Below are positions 56,347-64,000 of a stretch of DNA of 64,000 nt, one piece after another. The stretch is from Propionibacteriaceae bacterium (lineage in GTDB: Bacteria; Actinomycetota; Actinomycetes; Propionibacteriales; Propionibacteriaceae), in assembly GCA_031266665.1 (NCBI GenBank), contig JAISAO010000094.1, forward strand, positions 1 through 64,000, given 5' to 3'. The position numbers and the translations under genes are program-made. The notes beneath the pieces were generated by a model, which was not told the DNA's origin, did not search any database, and worked only from the letters and a program-made list of their open reading frames with translations. Every line of letters starts with the position of its first letter. The stretch's first letter is position 1.

Positions 56347-57105
56347 CTAAATGGTTGACTCCCGCTCGTCGGCCACTTGGCGCACCACCGCGTAGACCAC
56401 CGCCGGGGAGAAGCCACGGCGGGCCAACTGTCCGGCCAGGCGACGGCTGAAGACCTCCCGGTCGAGGGCGGTCATGGCGCGCGCCCGGCGACGGGCGAAG
56501 TCCAGCGCCACCGACCGGTCGTCGTCGGGGCGGTCGTCGTCGGACACCCGGGCGGCCCTCGCCCGCCCGGCCCCGATCCGACTGCCCTCAGACGGGCCGT
56601 CCCCCGGGGAGTCATCCCAAGGGGGATCGTCCCCGGCTCGGCCGCCCCACGACCGTCCGCCTTCGGCCGGGCCGCCCCCCGAGGGATCGTCACCAACTGG
56701 GCCGGCCCACGGCGGGGTGGCCCCGGACCGGTCTGGGCTCTCCGGGCTCAGAACCGACTGGATGATGTCGTCCTCCACCCCCCGGTCGCGCAACTCCTGA
56801 CGCAGGCGGGCGCGGGACAGGCCCTTGGAGCGGCGGCGGCCCTCGACCCATTGGCGGGCGAACTCCCGATCATCGATCAGGCCGACGGCTTGCAGACGTT
56901 CGACCACTTGGTCGATGGCCTCCCGGCCGACGCCCTGACGGGCCAGGTGGGCCACCAGGTCGGCCCGACTGCGGGCGCTGGCCTCCAGTCGGCGCAGCGC
57001 CAACTCGTGGGCCTGGGCCACCTGGGCGGCCGTCGGCCCGGGCGCGGCCGACGGGACGGCAGTCTCGGGGGACAAGGCCGCCCGACCGGCCGGCGGGGCG
57101 GTCAT
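56347..57105 (-). CDS. recX: RecX regulatory protein with a low-complexity insert
   Basis: Inhibits RecA filament extension. 252 residues; RecX repeats are split: about 30-120 ([52 protein letters not shown]) and about 195-252 ([20 protein letters not shown]), with a ~75-residue Gly/Asp/Pro/Ser insert between. Start ATG overlaps the recA stop (ATGA), so translation follows recA. Confidence 0.9.
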   Translation of the reverse strand: MTAPPAGRAALSPETAVPSAAPGPTAAQVAQAHELALRRLEASARSRADLVAHLARQGVGREAIDQVVERLQAVGLIDDREFARQWVEGRRRSKGLSRARLRQELRDRGVEDDIIQSVLSPESPDRSGATPPWAGPVGDDPSGGGPAEGGRSWGGRAGDDPPWDDSPGDGPSEGSRIGAGRARAARVSDDDRPDDDRSVALDFARRRARAMTALDREVFSRRLAGQLARRGFSPAVVYAVVRQVADERESTI

Positions 57106-58148
57106 TTGGAGACGATCTCGCCGGTCTCGGGGTCTATCCCGGCTGGCGCGGCGGCCGGGGCCAACCCCACCTGGGCCAGGATCTGGGACTCGATCTGGCG
57201 GGCCGTGGCCGGGTTCTGGCGCAGGTACTGGCGGGCGTTCTCCTTGCCCTGGCCCAGTTGCTCGCTGTCGTAGGTGAACCAGGCGCCGGCCTTGCGGATG
57301 AAGCCGAACTCGACCCCCAAGTCCAGCAGGCTGCCCTCGGCCGAGATGCCCTCGCCGTAGATGATGTCGAACTCGGCCTGCTTGAAGGGCGGCGCCACCT
57401 TGTTCTTGACCACCTTGACGCGGGTGCGGTTGCCGACCGACTCGGAGCCGTCTTTCAAGGTGTCGATCCGGCGGACGTCGAGGCGGATGGAGGAGTAGAA
57501 CTTGAGCGCCCGGCCGCCCGTGGTGGTCTCGGGCGAGCCGAACATGACGCCGATCTTCTCTCGCAACTGGTTGATGAAGATGGCCGTGGTCTTGGCCCCG
57601 GCCAGGGCCCCGGCCATCTTGCGCAGGGCCTGGCTCATCAGGCGGGCTTGGAGGCCGACATGGGAGTCGCCCATCTCACCCTCGATCTCGGCCCTAGGCG
57701 TCAAGGCCGCCACCGAGTCGATGACGATCAGGGCCAGGGCGCCGGAGCGGGTGAGGGTGTCGGCGATCTCTAAGGCCTGTTCGCCGTTGTCCGGCTGGGA
57801 GACCAGCAATTGGTCGGTGTCGACGCCGAGATGTTGGGCGTACTCCGGGTCGAGGGCGTGTTCGGCGTCGATGAAGGCACAGACGCCGCCGGCCGCCTGG
57901 GCGTTGGCGATGACGTGCAGCGCCACCGTGGTCTTGCCGCTGGACTCGGGGCCGTAGATCTCGACGATCCGCCCCCGGGGCAGCCCGCCAATACCGAGGG
58001 CGATGTCGAGGGCGATGGAACCCGTGGGGATGACCTCCATCGGCTCCAGGGGCCGCTCCCCCAGTCGCATGACCGAGCCCTTGCCGTGTTGTTTCTCGAT
58101 TTGGGCCAGGGCCGCTTCCAACGCCTTGCCACGGTCGGCTGTTGCCAT
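57102..58148 (-). CDS. recA: RecA recombinase
   Basis: Strand exchange and SOS co-protease. 348 residues: Walker [17 protein letters not shown], Walker [26 protein letters not shown]2 loop [21 protein letters not shown]. No intein. AAAGGA 8 nt upstream of the ATG. An actinobacterial LexA box lies 144 bp upstream (58292-58307). Followed by overlapping recX. Confidence 0.98.
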   Translation of the reverse strand: MATADRGKALEAALAQIEKQHGKGSVMRLGERPLEPMEVIPTGSIALDIALGIGGLPRGRIVEIYGPESSGKTTVALHVIANAQAAGGVCAFIDAEHALDPEYAQHLGVDTDQLLVSQPDNGEQALEIADTLTRSGALALIVIDSVAALTPRAEIEGEMGDSHVGLQARLMSQALRKMAGALAGAKTTAIFINQLREKIGVMFGSPETTTGGRALKFYSSIRLDVRRIDTLKDGSESVGNRTRVKVVKNKVAPPFKQAEFDIIYGEGISAEGSLLDLGVEFGFIRKAGAWFTYDSEQLGQGKENARQYLRQNPATARQIESQILAQVGLAPAAAPAGIDPETGEIVSK

Positions 58149-58291
58149 GATGAGTCCTTTCTGCGCTCAACCATCGGTTAGACCGTAGGCCGAGACTGTG
58201 ACAGTGTGCCGCCCGGGCGGCCGCTTGTGCATAACGGCGACCGCTGCGGCCCGACGGTTGGGACCGAGGCGATCACACCCCAGAATCATAT

Positions 58292-58307
58292 GCGAACGAG
58301 CGTTCGA
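58292..58307. promoter_or_regulatory. LexA (SOS) box of recA
   Basis: GCGAAC-GAGC-GTTCGA matches the actinobacterial SOS palindrome TCGAAC-N4-GTTCGA except at the first base. It lies in the 315-bp gap between recA and the DUF3046 gene, where no other gene is visible. Confidence 0.8.
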
Positions 58308-58463
58308 TTAGTCTAATCGGGCCGGCGTGTCGCCCGGCGATTTCCCCGCCCCGCCGGGACATCTGTGCCTGAGTCAGCTACCCGCGACCGGTCGGCCGCC
58401 CGTGGGGCGGGGAACACGGCCCCTGGGCTGTCGGCCCGACTGCGGTCAGGCGTTTGTTCCACA

Positions 58464-58649
58464 TCAGGCGTCGAGTTCGAGTTGGGCGCAGGCCGCCCGC
58501 CAGATGGTCTTGCAGGGCACTCCGGCGGCCAGCGCCTCCAGCACCGTCCGGCCGCCCAATTCGGCCAAGACGACTTGTTCCGACCAGGCGGGGGCGTAGC
58601 TCGGGCCGAGCGCCCGGTTGAGGCCGGCCCACAGTTCCTGCTCCCGCAT
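58464..58649 (-). CDS. DUF3046 small protein
   Basis: 61 residues, [20 protein letters not shown] to LELDA, a small helical protein conserved in actinobacteria just upstream of recA (same family as mycobacterial Rv2738c). Function unknown. The ATG overlaps the clgR stop by one base (TGATG), so the two are coupled. Confidence 0.88.
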   Translation of the reverse strand: MREQELWAGLNRALGPSYAPAWSEQVVLAELGGRTVLEALAAGVPCKTIWRAACAQLELDA

Positions 58650-58936
58650 CAGGCGGCCCGGCGCAGCCCGTCCCAGTCCTCGCCGGCCGCCAACCGGTCG
58701 CTGGCGTCGGCCAGCAGGCGGGACAGCGGCACCTCCAAGGCCAAGGCGATGGCGGCCAACAATTCGGACGAGGCCTCTTTGACCCCCCGCTCGATCTCGG
58801 ACAGATAGCCCAGCGAGATGCGGGCCGCCCGGGAGACGTCGCGCAGGGTCCGCCCCTGGGCCACCCGGCTGGCGCGGATGGTCTCGCCCAGGGCCTGACG
58901 CATCAACGCGGGGCGGGCGAAACCGACTGGGACCAT
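58649..58936 (-). CDS. clgR: ClgR-type XRE-family transcription regulator
   Basis: 95 residues with one helix-turn-helix: [20 protein letters not shown] then [20 protein letters not shown] matches ClgR, which in actinobacteria activates clp protease and stress genes. TAGACT lies 6 nt before the ATG, so probably leaderless. Upstream 297 bp (58937-59233) hold no gene that I can support. Confidence 0.9.
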   Translation of the reverse strand: MVPVGFARPALMRQALGETIRASRVAQGRTLRDVSRAARISLGYLSEIERGVKEASSELLAAIALALEVPLSRLLADASDRLAAGEDWDGLRRAA

Positions 58937-58942
58937 GCCCGC

Positions 58943-58948
58943 AGTCTA
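58943..58948 (-). promoter_or_regulatory. -10 hexamer TAGACT of clgR
   Basis: Minus-strand TAGACT followed by 6 nt and the clgR ATG; same hexamer as at 8585-8590. No Shine-Dalgarno sequence. Confidence 0.45.
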
Positions 58949-59233
58949 CCCGCCCGCCTCCGCCGCCCGGGTGGGCGGGCCAACCGCTGAACACCTCGGC
59001 GACGGTGGCGGTTGTCAGGCCGCCCTCAAGCCTGATCCAGCGGCGCCGTCGCGGCGGAACCGTCAACCGGCGGATTGTCGCCCGCTCAAGCCGACGCGGC
59101 GACGGGCGGCGCCACTCCTAGAGCACCTTGGCGATCAGAACTCCGACGAATGAGTCGGGTTTTCATCACCTCCCAGGATCCCCGCGAGGTACCGAACCGG
59201 AACGGAGCGGAGGGAGGACACTTCGTGGGGCGG

Positions 59234-59866
59234 TTAGCTGATTGCTTCCAGGCGGTCGGCCAAGGCCCGGCAGGCGGCGACCACGACGCCGGCCCGCACC
59301 GTCGCCCGGTCGCCGGGCAGGGCCAGACGTTCGGCCGTCAAGCCGTCGGGGCCGGCCAGGGCCAGCCAGACCACCCCCGCCGCCACCCCGGCGCTGGGGC
59401 CCGGCCCGGCCACACCGGTGACGCCGATCCCCCAGTCCGCCCGGCAGCGCCGGCTGGCCCCGACCGCCAGGCGGCGGGCGACCGGGGCGGAGACCACCCC
59501 GGCGGCCTCGATCAACTCGGCCGGGACGCCGGCCAGAGCGGTTTTGAGGTCGGCGCTGTAGACCACCAGGCCGCCGCGCACCACCTGGGAGGCCCCGGGC
59601 ACAGCGGTCAGACAGGCCGTGATCAAACCGCCGGTCAGCGACTCGGCGGTGGCCACGGTCTGGCCCCCTCGGATGAGGGCCGCCACCACGTCGGCCGGGA
59701 GCCCGCACGGCCCGATCACTTCGGTCGGATCGATCAACCCGGCCACGCCTGCGGCCGTCGGCTGGGCGGAGCCTGCGGCCAGGAGTCCGGTCGGCCCGAT
59801 GGCCGGCGGCCCGGCAACACCCTCGGCCATCGGCCCGGCCACCCCCGGGGCCGGGGCCGGGGTCAC
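59234..59866 (-). CDS. CinA C-terminal domain protein (nicotinamide-nucleotide amidase)
   Basis: Deamidates NMN in pyridine-nucleotide recycling. 210 residues from the GTG at 59866, which overlaps the pgsA stop (GTGA). About 1-45 is an Ala/Gly/Pro-rich leader (repeated GVAGP); then the PncC/CinA-C domain with TVATAESLTGGLITACL, VRGGLVVYSADLKTALAGV, and GVTGVAGPGPSAGVAAGVVW. The N-terminal nucleotide-binding half of full CinA is absent, as in many actinobacteria. Confidence 0.9.
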   Translation of the reverse strand: MTPAPAPGVAGPMAEGVAGPPAIGPTGLLAAGSAQPTAAGVAGLIDPTEVIGPCGLPADVVAALIRGGQTVATAESLTGGLITACLTAVPGASQVVRGGLVVYSADLKTALAGVPAELIEAAGVVSAPVARRLAVGASRRCRADWGIGVTGVAGPGPSAGVAAGVVWLALAGPDGLTAERLALPGDRATVRAGVVVAACRALADRLEAIS

Positions 59867-60510
59867 CGTTGGCCCGCGGTGGCGACGTATTGGTCGTGCA
59901 GACGCTTGGCCTGGCGCAGATAGTCCAAGCCGGTCACGACCGTGAGCAGGACGGTGGCGGCCATCAGCACCAGCTTGGGCCAGGTCAGCCACCAGGGCGT
60001 GTAGCTCAGCCAGGCCAGCTCGCCGCTGGGGACGGGCGCGACGGCGAAGTAGAGGTGCAGCGGCATGACCCACAGGCCGAGGGTCCAGGTTTGGGCCATG
60101 GTTTTAGCCTTGCCCCCCCGGTTGGCCCCCATCACTCCCCACTTGATGATGACGAAGCGCAGCAGCGTGATACCCCACTCGCGCACCAGCACGATGATCG
60201 TCACCCACCAGGGCAGTTCGCCGATGATTGACAGGCCGACCCAGGCCATGCCGGTGATGGCCTTGTCCGCGATCGGATCCCACAGCTTGCCGAAATCCGT
60301 CACCAGGTTGTAGCGCCGGGCGATCTTGCCGTCCAGCAAATCGGTCAGCAGGGCCAACAGGAACACTGCGGTGGCCAGCCAGCGCCAGTCGATGGCGACC
60401 GGTTGGGCCAGCAGCAGCCAGCCGAACAGGGGCACCAGGAGCAGGCGCAGCAACGTCAAGGCGTTGGGCAGGTTGACCACGGGCACGGCCCTGGGACTAT
60501 CGGTCGTCAA
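59863..60510 (-). CDS. pgsA: CDP-diacylglycerol-glycerol-3-phosphate 3-phosphatidyltransferase
   Basis: First committed step to phosphatidylglycerol; integral membrane enzyme. 215 residues with the CDP-alcohol phosphotransferase motif DGKIARRYNLVTDFGKLWDP and several membrane helices. TTG start at 60510 is fixed by AAAGGAG 6 nt upstream. That ribosome site lies in a small inverted repeat. Confidence 0.93.
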   Translation of the reverse strand: MTTDSPRAVPVVNLPNALTLLRLLLVPLFGWLLLAQPVAIDWRWLATAVFLLALLTDLLDGKIARRYNLVTDFGKLWDPIADKAITGMAWVGLSIIGELPWWVTIIVLVREWGITLLRFVIIKWGVMGANRGGKAKTMAQTWTLGLWVMPLHLYFAVAPVPSGELAWLSYTPWWLTWPKLVLMAATVLLTVVTGLDYLRQAKRLHDQYVATAGQR

Positions 60511-60516
60511 AGCCCG

Positions 60517-60529
60517 CTCCTTTCAGGAG
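60517..60529 (-). promoter_or_regulatory. Hairpin that could mask the pgsA ribosome-binding site
   Basis: In the mRNA CTCCT-GAA-AGGAG pairs the Shine-Dalgarno core AGGAG with CTCCT 3 nt before it. Short but perfectly placed to lower translation. Confidence 0.35.
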
Positions 60530-60546
60530 GTCTATTCACGGATCGG

Positions 60547-60600
60547 CCGAGATCTCGGATCAAGTCCAAGCTGACGCAGGATAACGTCATTGCGGGCTCG
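60547..60600. repeat. Family B repeat, copy 5
   Basis: CGAGATCTCGGATCAAGTCC then AAGCTGACGCAGGATAACGTCATTGCGGGCTCG, near-identical in its first half to 27884 onward. Between rimO and pgsA. Confidence 0.6.
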
Positions 60601-60721
60601 GCCCACCATCCCGCCGCGCTTAAATCCCCAGTTTGATCACGCACCAGCTTGTCACATTCCGGGGTCCCGGGCGACCATCTTGAGGATGATTGTCTGCGGG
60701 TCATCCGTCCACGCCTCTGGT

Positions 60722-62293
60722 TCATCCGTTCAGTCCCGTCGCCACCAGGTCGACCCCGTCCGTGCGCTCCACCTGGGCCGGGACCAATCGGCCCACGGCC
60801 TGGGGCTGACCCGCCGCGCCCGGGCGGATCCAGGTCTCGCCGTCGTCCGGCCCCTGTTGGGGGATGCGGCCGCGCCAGTGGTCGTCCTCGCGGGCCTCGA
60901 TCAAGACCTCGACCGGCCGGTCGAGCCAGCGTCGGGCCCGTTCCGCCATCACCACCTCGGCCACGTCGGCCAACTCGGCCAGGCGGGCCGCGATCTCGGC
61001 CGCGTCCAGGTGGCCGTCCAGGTCGGCGGCGGCGGTGCCCTCCTCGTCCGAGTAGGGGAATAGGCCGATGGCGTCGAACTGGCCGGCGGCCAGGAAGTCG
61101 CGCAGGATTTGCAGGTCGGCGGCGGTCTCGCCCGGGAAGCCGACGATGAAGTTGCTCCTGATCCCGGCCTCGGGGACTCCGGCCCGCACCCGGGCCAGCA
61201 ATTCGAGGAAGCTGTCGGCCTCCCCCAAGCGGCGCATCCGGCGTAGCACGGGGCGGGCGGCGTGTTGGAAGGGCAGGTCGAAGTAGGGCACGACCTGGGG
61301 CACAGCGGCCATGGCGGCGATCAGCTCGGGGCCCAACTCGGCCGGCTGGAGGTAGGACAGACGCAGCCACTCAACCCCCTCGACCGCCCCCAGACGGGGC
61401 AACAGCCGGGCCAGGGCCGACCGGTCGCCCCAATCTTTGCCGTAGGCGGTGGTGTTCTCCGACACCAAGAAAATCTCTTTGACACCTTGGCCCGCCAGCC
61501 AGCCGGCCTCGGCCAGCACCTGGTCCGCCGGACGGGAGACCAGGCCTCCCCGGATGGCGGGGATGGCGCAGAAGGCGCAGCGCCGGTCACAGCCGGAGGC
61601 GATCTTGAGCGGCGCCGTCGGCGCGTCGTCCAAGCGCCACCGCAGCGGCGGCGGGCCACAGGCCGGGCTTCTGACCGTCAGTCCCACCGCCGACGGCTCG
61701 GCCAGTCCGAGCAACGCGGACTCGGCGACCGATGACGCCGATCCGGTGGACGACGGTCCGGCCGACGACGCTACCGCGCCGGGTGCGACCGAAGACGGCC
61801 CGGCCAGCCCGGTCGACTGCGCGGCCGGCGCCGGCCCGAACTCCAGGGGCTCCCCCGTCGCCGGCCGGGCGACCGGGGTCAGCGGCAGCCGGCGGCGGTC
61901 GCGAGGCCGGTGGGCGGCCGGGGCCGGACGACCCTCCAATAGCCCCCGCAAGGTGGTGGCGAGGTCGGCGTAGCCGTCGAAGCCGACAATGGCGTCGGCC
62001 TCGGGCAGCGCCTGGGCCAGGTCGCGGCCGTAGCGCTCGGCCAGGCAGCCGGTGGCCACAACGGCCTTCAGCCGGCCGGCGGCCTTCAGCTCGGCCGCCG
62101 CCAACAGACAGTCGATCGACTCCTCTTTGGCCTGGTCGATGAAGCCGCAGGTGTTGACCACCACGACCTCGGCCGCCGCCGGGTCGTCCACCAATTCGAA
62201 GCCGGCCCGGTCCAGCCGGGCGGCCAGCTCCTCGGCGTCGACGTCGTTGCGGGCGCAGCCCAAAGCTGTCAAACACACCGCCGTCCCGCTCAT
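60722..62293 (-). CDS. rimO: Ribosomal protein S12 methylthiotransferase
   Basis: Radical-SAM enzyme modifying an Asp of S12. 523 residues, longer than usual by a ~90-residue Ala/Ser/Pro-rich insert (about 130-220) between the UPF0004 domain (TALGCARNDVDAEELAARL, NTCGFIDQAKEESID, GCLAERYG) and the radical-SAM domain ([28 protein letters not shown]). C-terminal TRAM domain present. TAGGCT 8 nt before the ATG (62302-62307). Confidence 0.93.
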   Translation of the reverse strand: MSGTAVCLTALGCARNDVDAEELAARLDRAGFELVDDPAAAEVVVVNTCGFIDQAKEESIDCLLAAAELKAAGRLKAVVATGCLAERYGRDLAQALPEADAIVGFDGYADLATTLRGLLEGRPAPAAHRPRDRRRLPLTPVARPATGEPLEFGPAPAAQSTGLAGPSSVAPGAVASSAGPSSTGSASSVAESALLGLAEPSAVGLTVRSPACGPPPLRWRLDDAPTAPLKIASGCDRRCAFCAIPAIRGGLVSRPADQVLAEAGWLAGQGVKEIFLVSENTTAYGKDWGDRSALARLLPRLGAVEGVEWLRLSYLQPAELGPELIAAMAAVPQVVPYFDLPFQHAARPVLRRMRRLGEADSFLELLARVRAGVPEAGIRSNFIVGFPGETAADLQILRDFLAAGQFDAIGLFPYSDEEGTAAADLDGHLDAAEIAARLAELADVAEVVMAERARRWLDRPVEVLIEAREDDHWRGRIPQQGPDDGETWIRPGAAGQPQAVGRLVPAQVERTDGVDLVATGLNG

Positions 62294-62301
62294 GGGCGGT
62301 C

Positions 62302-62307
62302 AGCCTA
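62302..62307 (-). promoter_or_regulatory. -10 hexamer TAGGCT of rimO
   Basis: Minus-strand TAGGCT, 8 nt before the rimO ATG, same hexamer and position as at pfk and the HAD gene. No clear Shine-Dalgarno sequence. Confidence 0.4.
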
Positions 62308-62404
62308 CCCGGGCGACCGTCTCAGCCGGAGTCCGCCGACCGCCGCCCCGGGCGGGCCGGAGTGATCGGCGGGCGCCCCCGGACGCGGGCCGCCGGGGCC
62401 AGGG

Positions 62405-63430
62405 TCAGCGGGCCGCCGTGCCCTCGGTGTAGTCGTCGTCGGTCTTGACCCAGCTCATCAACTGGCGCAACTGACGGCCGACGGCCTCGATCGGATGGGC
62501 CTCGGCGGCGGCTCGCAAGGCCTGGAACTGGGGCGCCCCGGCGTCCTGGTCGGCGATGAAACGGGCGGCGAAGGCTCCGGATTGGATGTCGGCCAGCACC
62601 TGGCCCATGTGCTGTTTGACCTGGGCGTCGATCACCCGGGGACCGGAGACGTAGTCGCCGTACTCGGCCGTGTCCGAGACCGACCAGCGCATCTTGGCCA
62701 GGCCGCCCTCGTACATCAGATCGACGATCAGCTTGAGCTCGTGCAGGCACTCGAAGTAGGCCACCTCGGGCTGGTAGCCGGCCTGGACCAAGGTCTCCCA
62801 GCCGGCCTGGACCAGGTGGGAGACACCGCCGCAGAGCACCGCCTGCTCGCCGAACAGGTCGGTCTCGGTCTCCTCGGTGAAGGTGGTCTCGATACCGCCG
62901 GCCCGCAGCCCGCCGATGGCCTTGGCGTAGGCCAGGGTCAGGGGCCAGGCGCCGCCGGTCTCGTCCTTCTCCACCGCCACCACCACGGGCACGCCCCGGC
63001 CGGCCTCGTACTCGCGCCGCACCAGGTGCCCCGGCCCTTTGGGCGCCACCATGCAGACGTCGATCCCGGCCGGCGGCTGGATGTAGCCGAAACGGATATT
63101 GAAGCCGTGGGCGAAGAACAGGGCCGACCCGGGCTTCAGATGGGGCGCGATCTCGGCCGCGTAGAGGCCGCGCTGGACCTGGTCCGGGGCCAGGATCATG
63201 ATCAGGTCGGCCTCTTGGACGGCCGCCGCCACCGGCAGGACGGTCAGGCCCTCGGCCTCGGCCTTGGCCCGCGACTTGGAGCCGGGCTTGAGGCCGACCC
63301 GGACGTCGACGCCGGAGTCGCGCAGGCTGAGGGCGTGGGCGTGTCCCTGAGAGCCGAAGCCGATGACGGCGGCCCGACGGGCTTGGATGACGTCCAACGA
63401 GGCGTCGACGTCGTAGAACAGGTGGGCCAT
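62405..63430 (-). CDS. ilvC: Ketol-acid reductoisomerase
   Basis: Second common step of branched-chain amino-acid synthesis. 341 residues: [20 protein letters not shown] with the NADP loop [16 protein letters not shown], metal-site residues in [15 protein letters not shown] and [25 protein letters not shown] 10 nt upstream of the ATG. Downstream of ilvN in the same direction. Confidence 0.97.
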   Translation of the reverse strand: MAHLFYDVDASLDVIQARRAAVIGFGSQGHAHALSLRDSGVDVRVGLKPGSKSRAKAEAEGLTVLPVAAAVQEADLIMILAPDQVQRGLYAAEIAPHLKPGSALFFAHGFNIRFGYIQPPAGIDVCMVAPKGPGHLVRREYEAGRGVPVVVAVEKDETGGAWPLTLAYAKAIGGLRAGGIETTFTEETETDLFGEQAVLCGGVSHLVQAGWETLVQAGYQPEVAYFECLHELKLIVDLMYEGGLAKMRWSVSDTAEYGDYVSGPRVIDAQVKQHMGQVLADIQSGAFAARFIADQDAGAPQFQALRAAAEAHPIEAVGRQLRQLMSWVKTDDDYTEGTAAR

Positions 63431-63580
63431 GGCTGGTAATTCCTCCTTGGTTGGGTGTTTGATTGTGGTTGTTCTGGTTGTCCTTGGTCATCCCCGCCCC
63501 GCCGCCGGGGCCGGACAGTCGCCCCGGACCGGCTCGCGCCCCGGACCGGCTCGGCCTGGCTCAGACTAGCTCGGACCGGC

Positions 63581-64000
63581 TCAGCCAGCCGCCGGGGGCG
63601 CCTTGTCCGACTTGGTCCGGTCGGTGATGCTGCGGGACCCCCGGCCCAGGGCGACGGAGCCGGACTGGACCAACTCGCGGATGCCATAGGGCTCAAGCAT
63701 GTCGCGCAGGGCGCGCAGCTTGCCGTAGCCGCCCGTGGCCTCGATGGTCAAGGCGGCGGGGGCGACGTCGACCACCCGGCCGCGGAACATCTCCGCGATC
63801 TGCAGGATCTCGCCCCGGGTGGCGGAGTCGGCCCTGACCTTGATCAGGACCAGCTCGCGACGGACCGACAGGCCCTTCTCCATCTGGGTGACCTTGATCA
63901 CCTCGATCAGCTTGTTCAACTGTTTGACCAGTTGCTCGGCCTGGAGGGGGCTGTCGACCACGGCCACCAGCGTGATGCGGGAGTAGCCCGGCCGCTCGGT
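63581..64000 (-). CDS. ilvN: Acetolactate synthase small subunit, 5' end beyond window
   Basis: Regulatory subunit binding valine. The visible 139 residues start inside the first ACT domain (GYSRITLVAVVDSPLQAEQL, VKQLNKLIEVIKV) and include the second (RELVLIKVRADSATRGEILQ, IAEMFRGRVVDVAPAALTIE). The frame stays open to the last base of the window, so an internal GTG at 63967 is not the start. Pairs with ilvC downstream; 150 bp between them hold nothing recognised. Confidence 0.93.
   Translation of the reverse strand, partial: TERPGYSRITLVAVVDSPLQAEQLVKQLNKLIEVIKVTQMEKGLSVRRELVLIKVRADSATRGEILQIAEMFRGRVVDVAPAALTIEATGGYGKLRALRDMLEPYGIRELVQSGSVALGRGSRSITDRTKSDKAPPAAG

Noticed and set aside
59075-59923. 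Plus-strand frame of 282 codons across the cinA gene
   Set aside because: Shadow of the CinA-C/PncC gene, which has clear motifs on the minus strand.

Overview
The window is a high-G+C bacterial chromosome segment, almost certainly Actinomycetota. The evidence is a 20S proteasome pair (prcB-prcA), a ClgR-type regulator, a DUF3046 gene beside recA, an actinobacterial-type LexA box upstream of recA, many GTG/TTG starts, and the conserved actinobacterial orders pgsA-cinA-clgR-DUF3046-recA-recX-miaB-miaA-dapF and rplM-rpsI-glmM-coaA-glmS. A very large 2-hydroxyacyl-CoA dehydratase-type activase hints at anaerobic metabolism, and a eukaryotic-type UDP-glucose pyrophosphorylase next to galK recalls sugar-adapted gut actinobacteria. 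I cannot name the genus.

Layout. 1-12.5 kb: glucose-6-phosphate isomerase, secreted wall-acting proteins (SH3/transglycosylase-like, DUF348/RlpA, DUF348/G5/transglycosylase-like), a HAD phosphatase, the replicative helicase DnaB, a copper-chaperone-like protein and a double-length phosphofructokinase. The 0.6-kb gap between dnaB and the RpfB-like gene holds a cluster of DnaA-box-like sequences. 12.5-25 kb: an RND-type exporter with a long low-complexity tail, galK and UDP-glucose pyrophosphorylase (divergent), a membrane protein with a degenerate kinase-like N-terminus, an LCP wall-polymer ligase and a siderophore-interacting protein. 25-35.5 kb: recR, then a leftward housekeeping run (glmS, coaA, glmM, rpsI, rplM, cmk, tyrA, prcA, prcB).

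35.5-41.1 kb is an obvious foreign block of lower G+C (two sampled 60-base lines are about 57% against about 75% in a nearby housekeeping gene). It encodes a 1361-residue protein in which a SecA-like motor is fused to about ten membrane helices, a 186-residue partner of unknown type, and the broken C-terminal end of a HerA-like ATPase. An identical 10-bp sequence lies on each side of the block. It sits directly upstream of prcB, where pup is usually found. This is the best candidate for an undescribed system in the window.

41.1-46.2 kb continues accessory: two toxin-antitoxin pairs, a large VWA surface protein with a sortase-like tail, and a rhodanese-like lipoprotein lacking the catalytic cysteine. 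46.3-64 kb: an aldo/keto reductase behind a LacI-type operator, the activase and a small membrane protein, then the dapF-miaA-miaB-recX-recA-clgR-cinA-pgsA cluster, rimO, ilvC and the truncated ilvN.

Genome-wide habits seen here: many genes have a TANNNT hexamer 6-9 nt before the start codon and no Shine-Dalgarno sequence (leaderless mRNAs); several conserved enzymes carry Ala/Pro/Gly-rich inserts or tails; and two families of short hairpin-forming repeats occupy intergenic spaces. No tRNA, rRNA, CRISPR array or insertion-sequence transposase was recognised.
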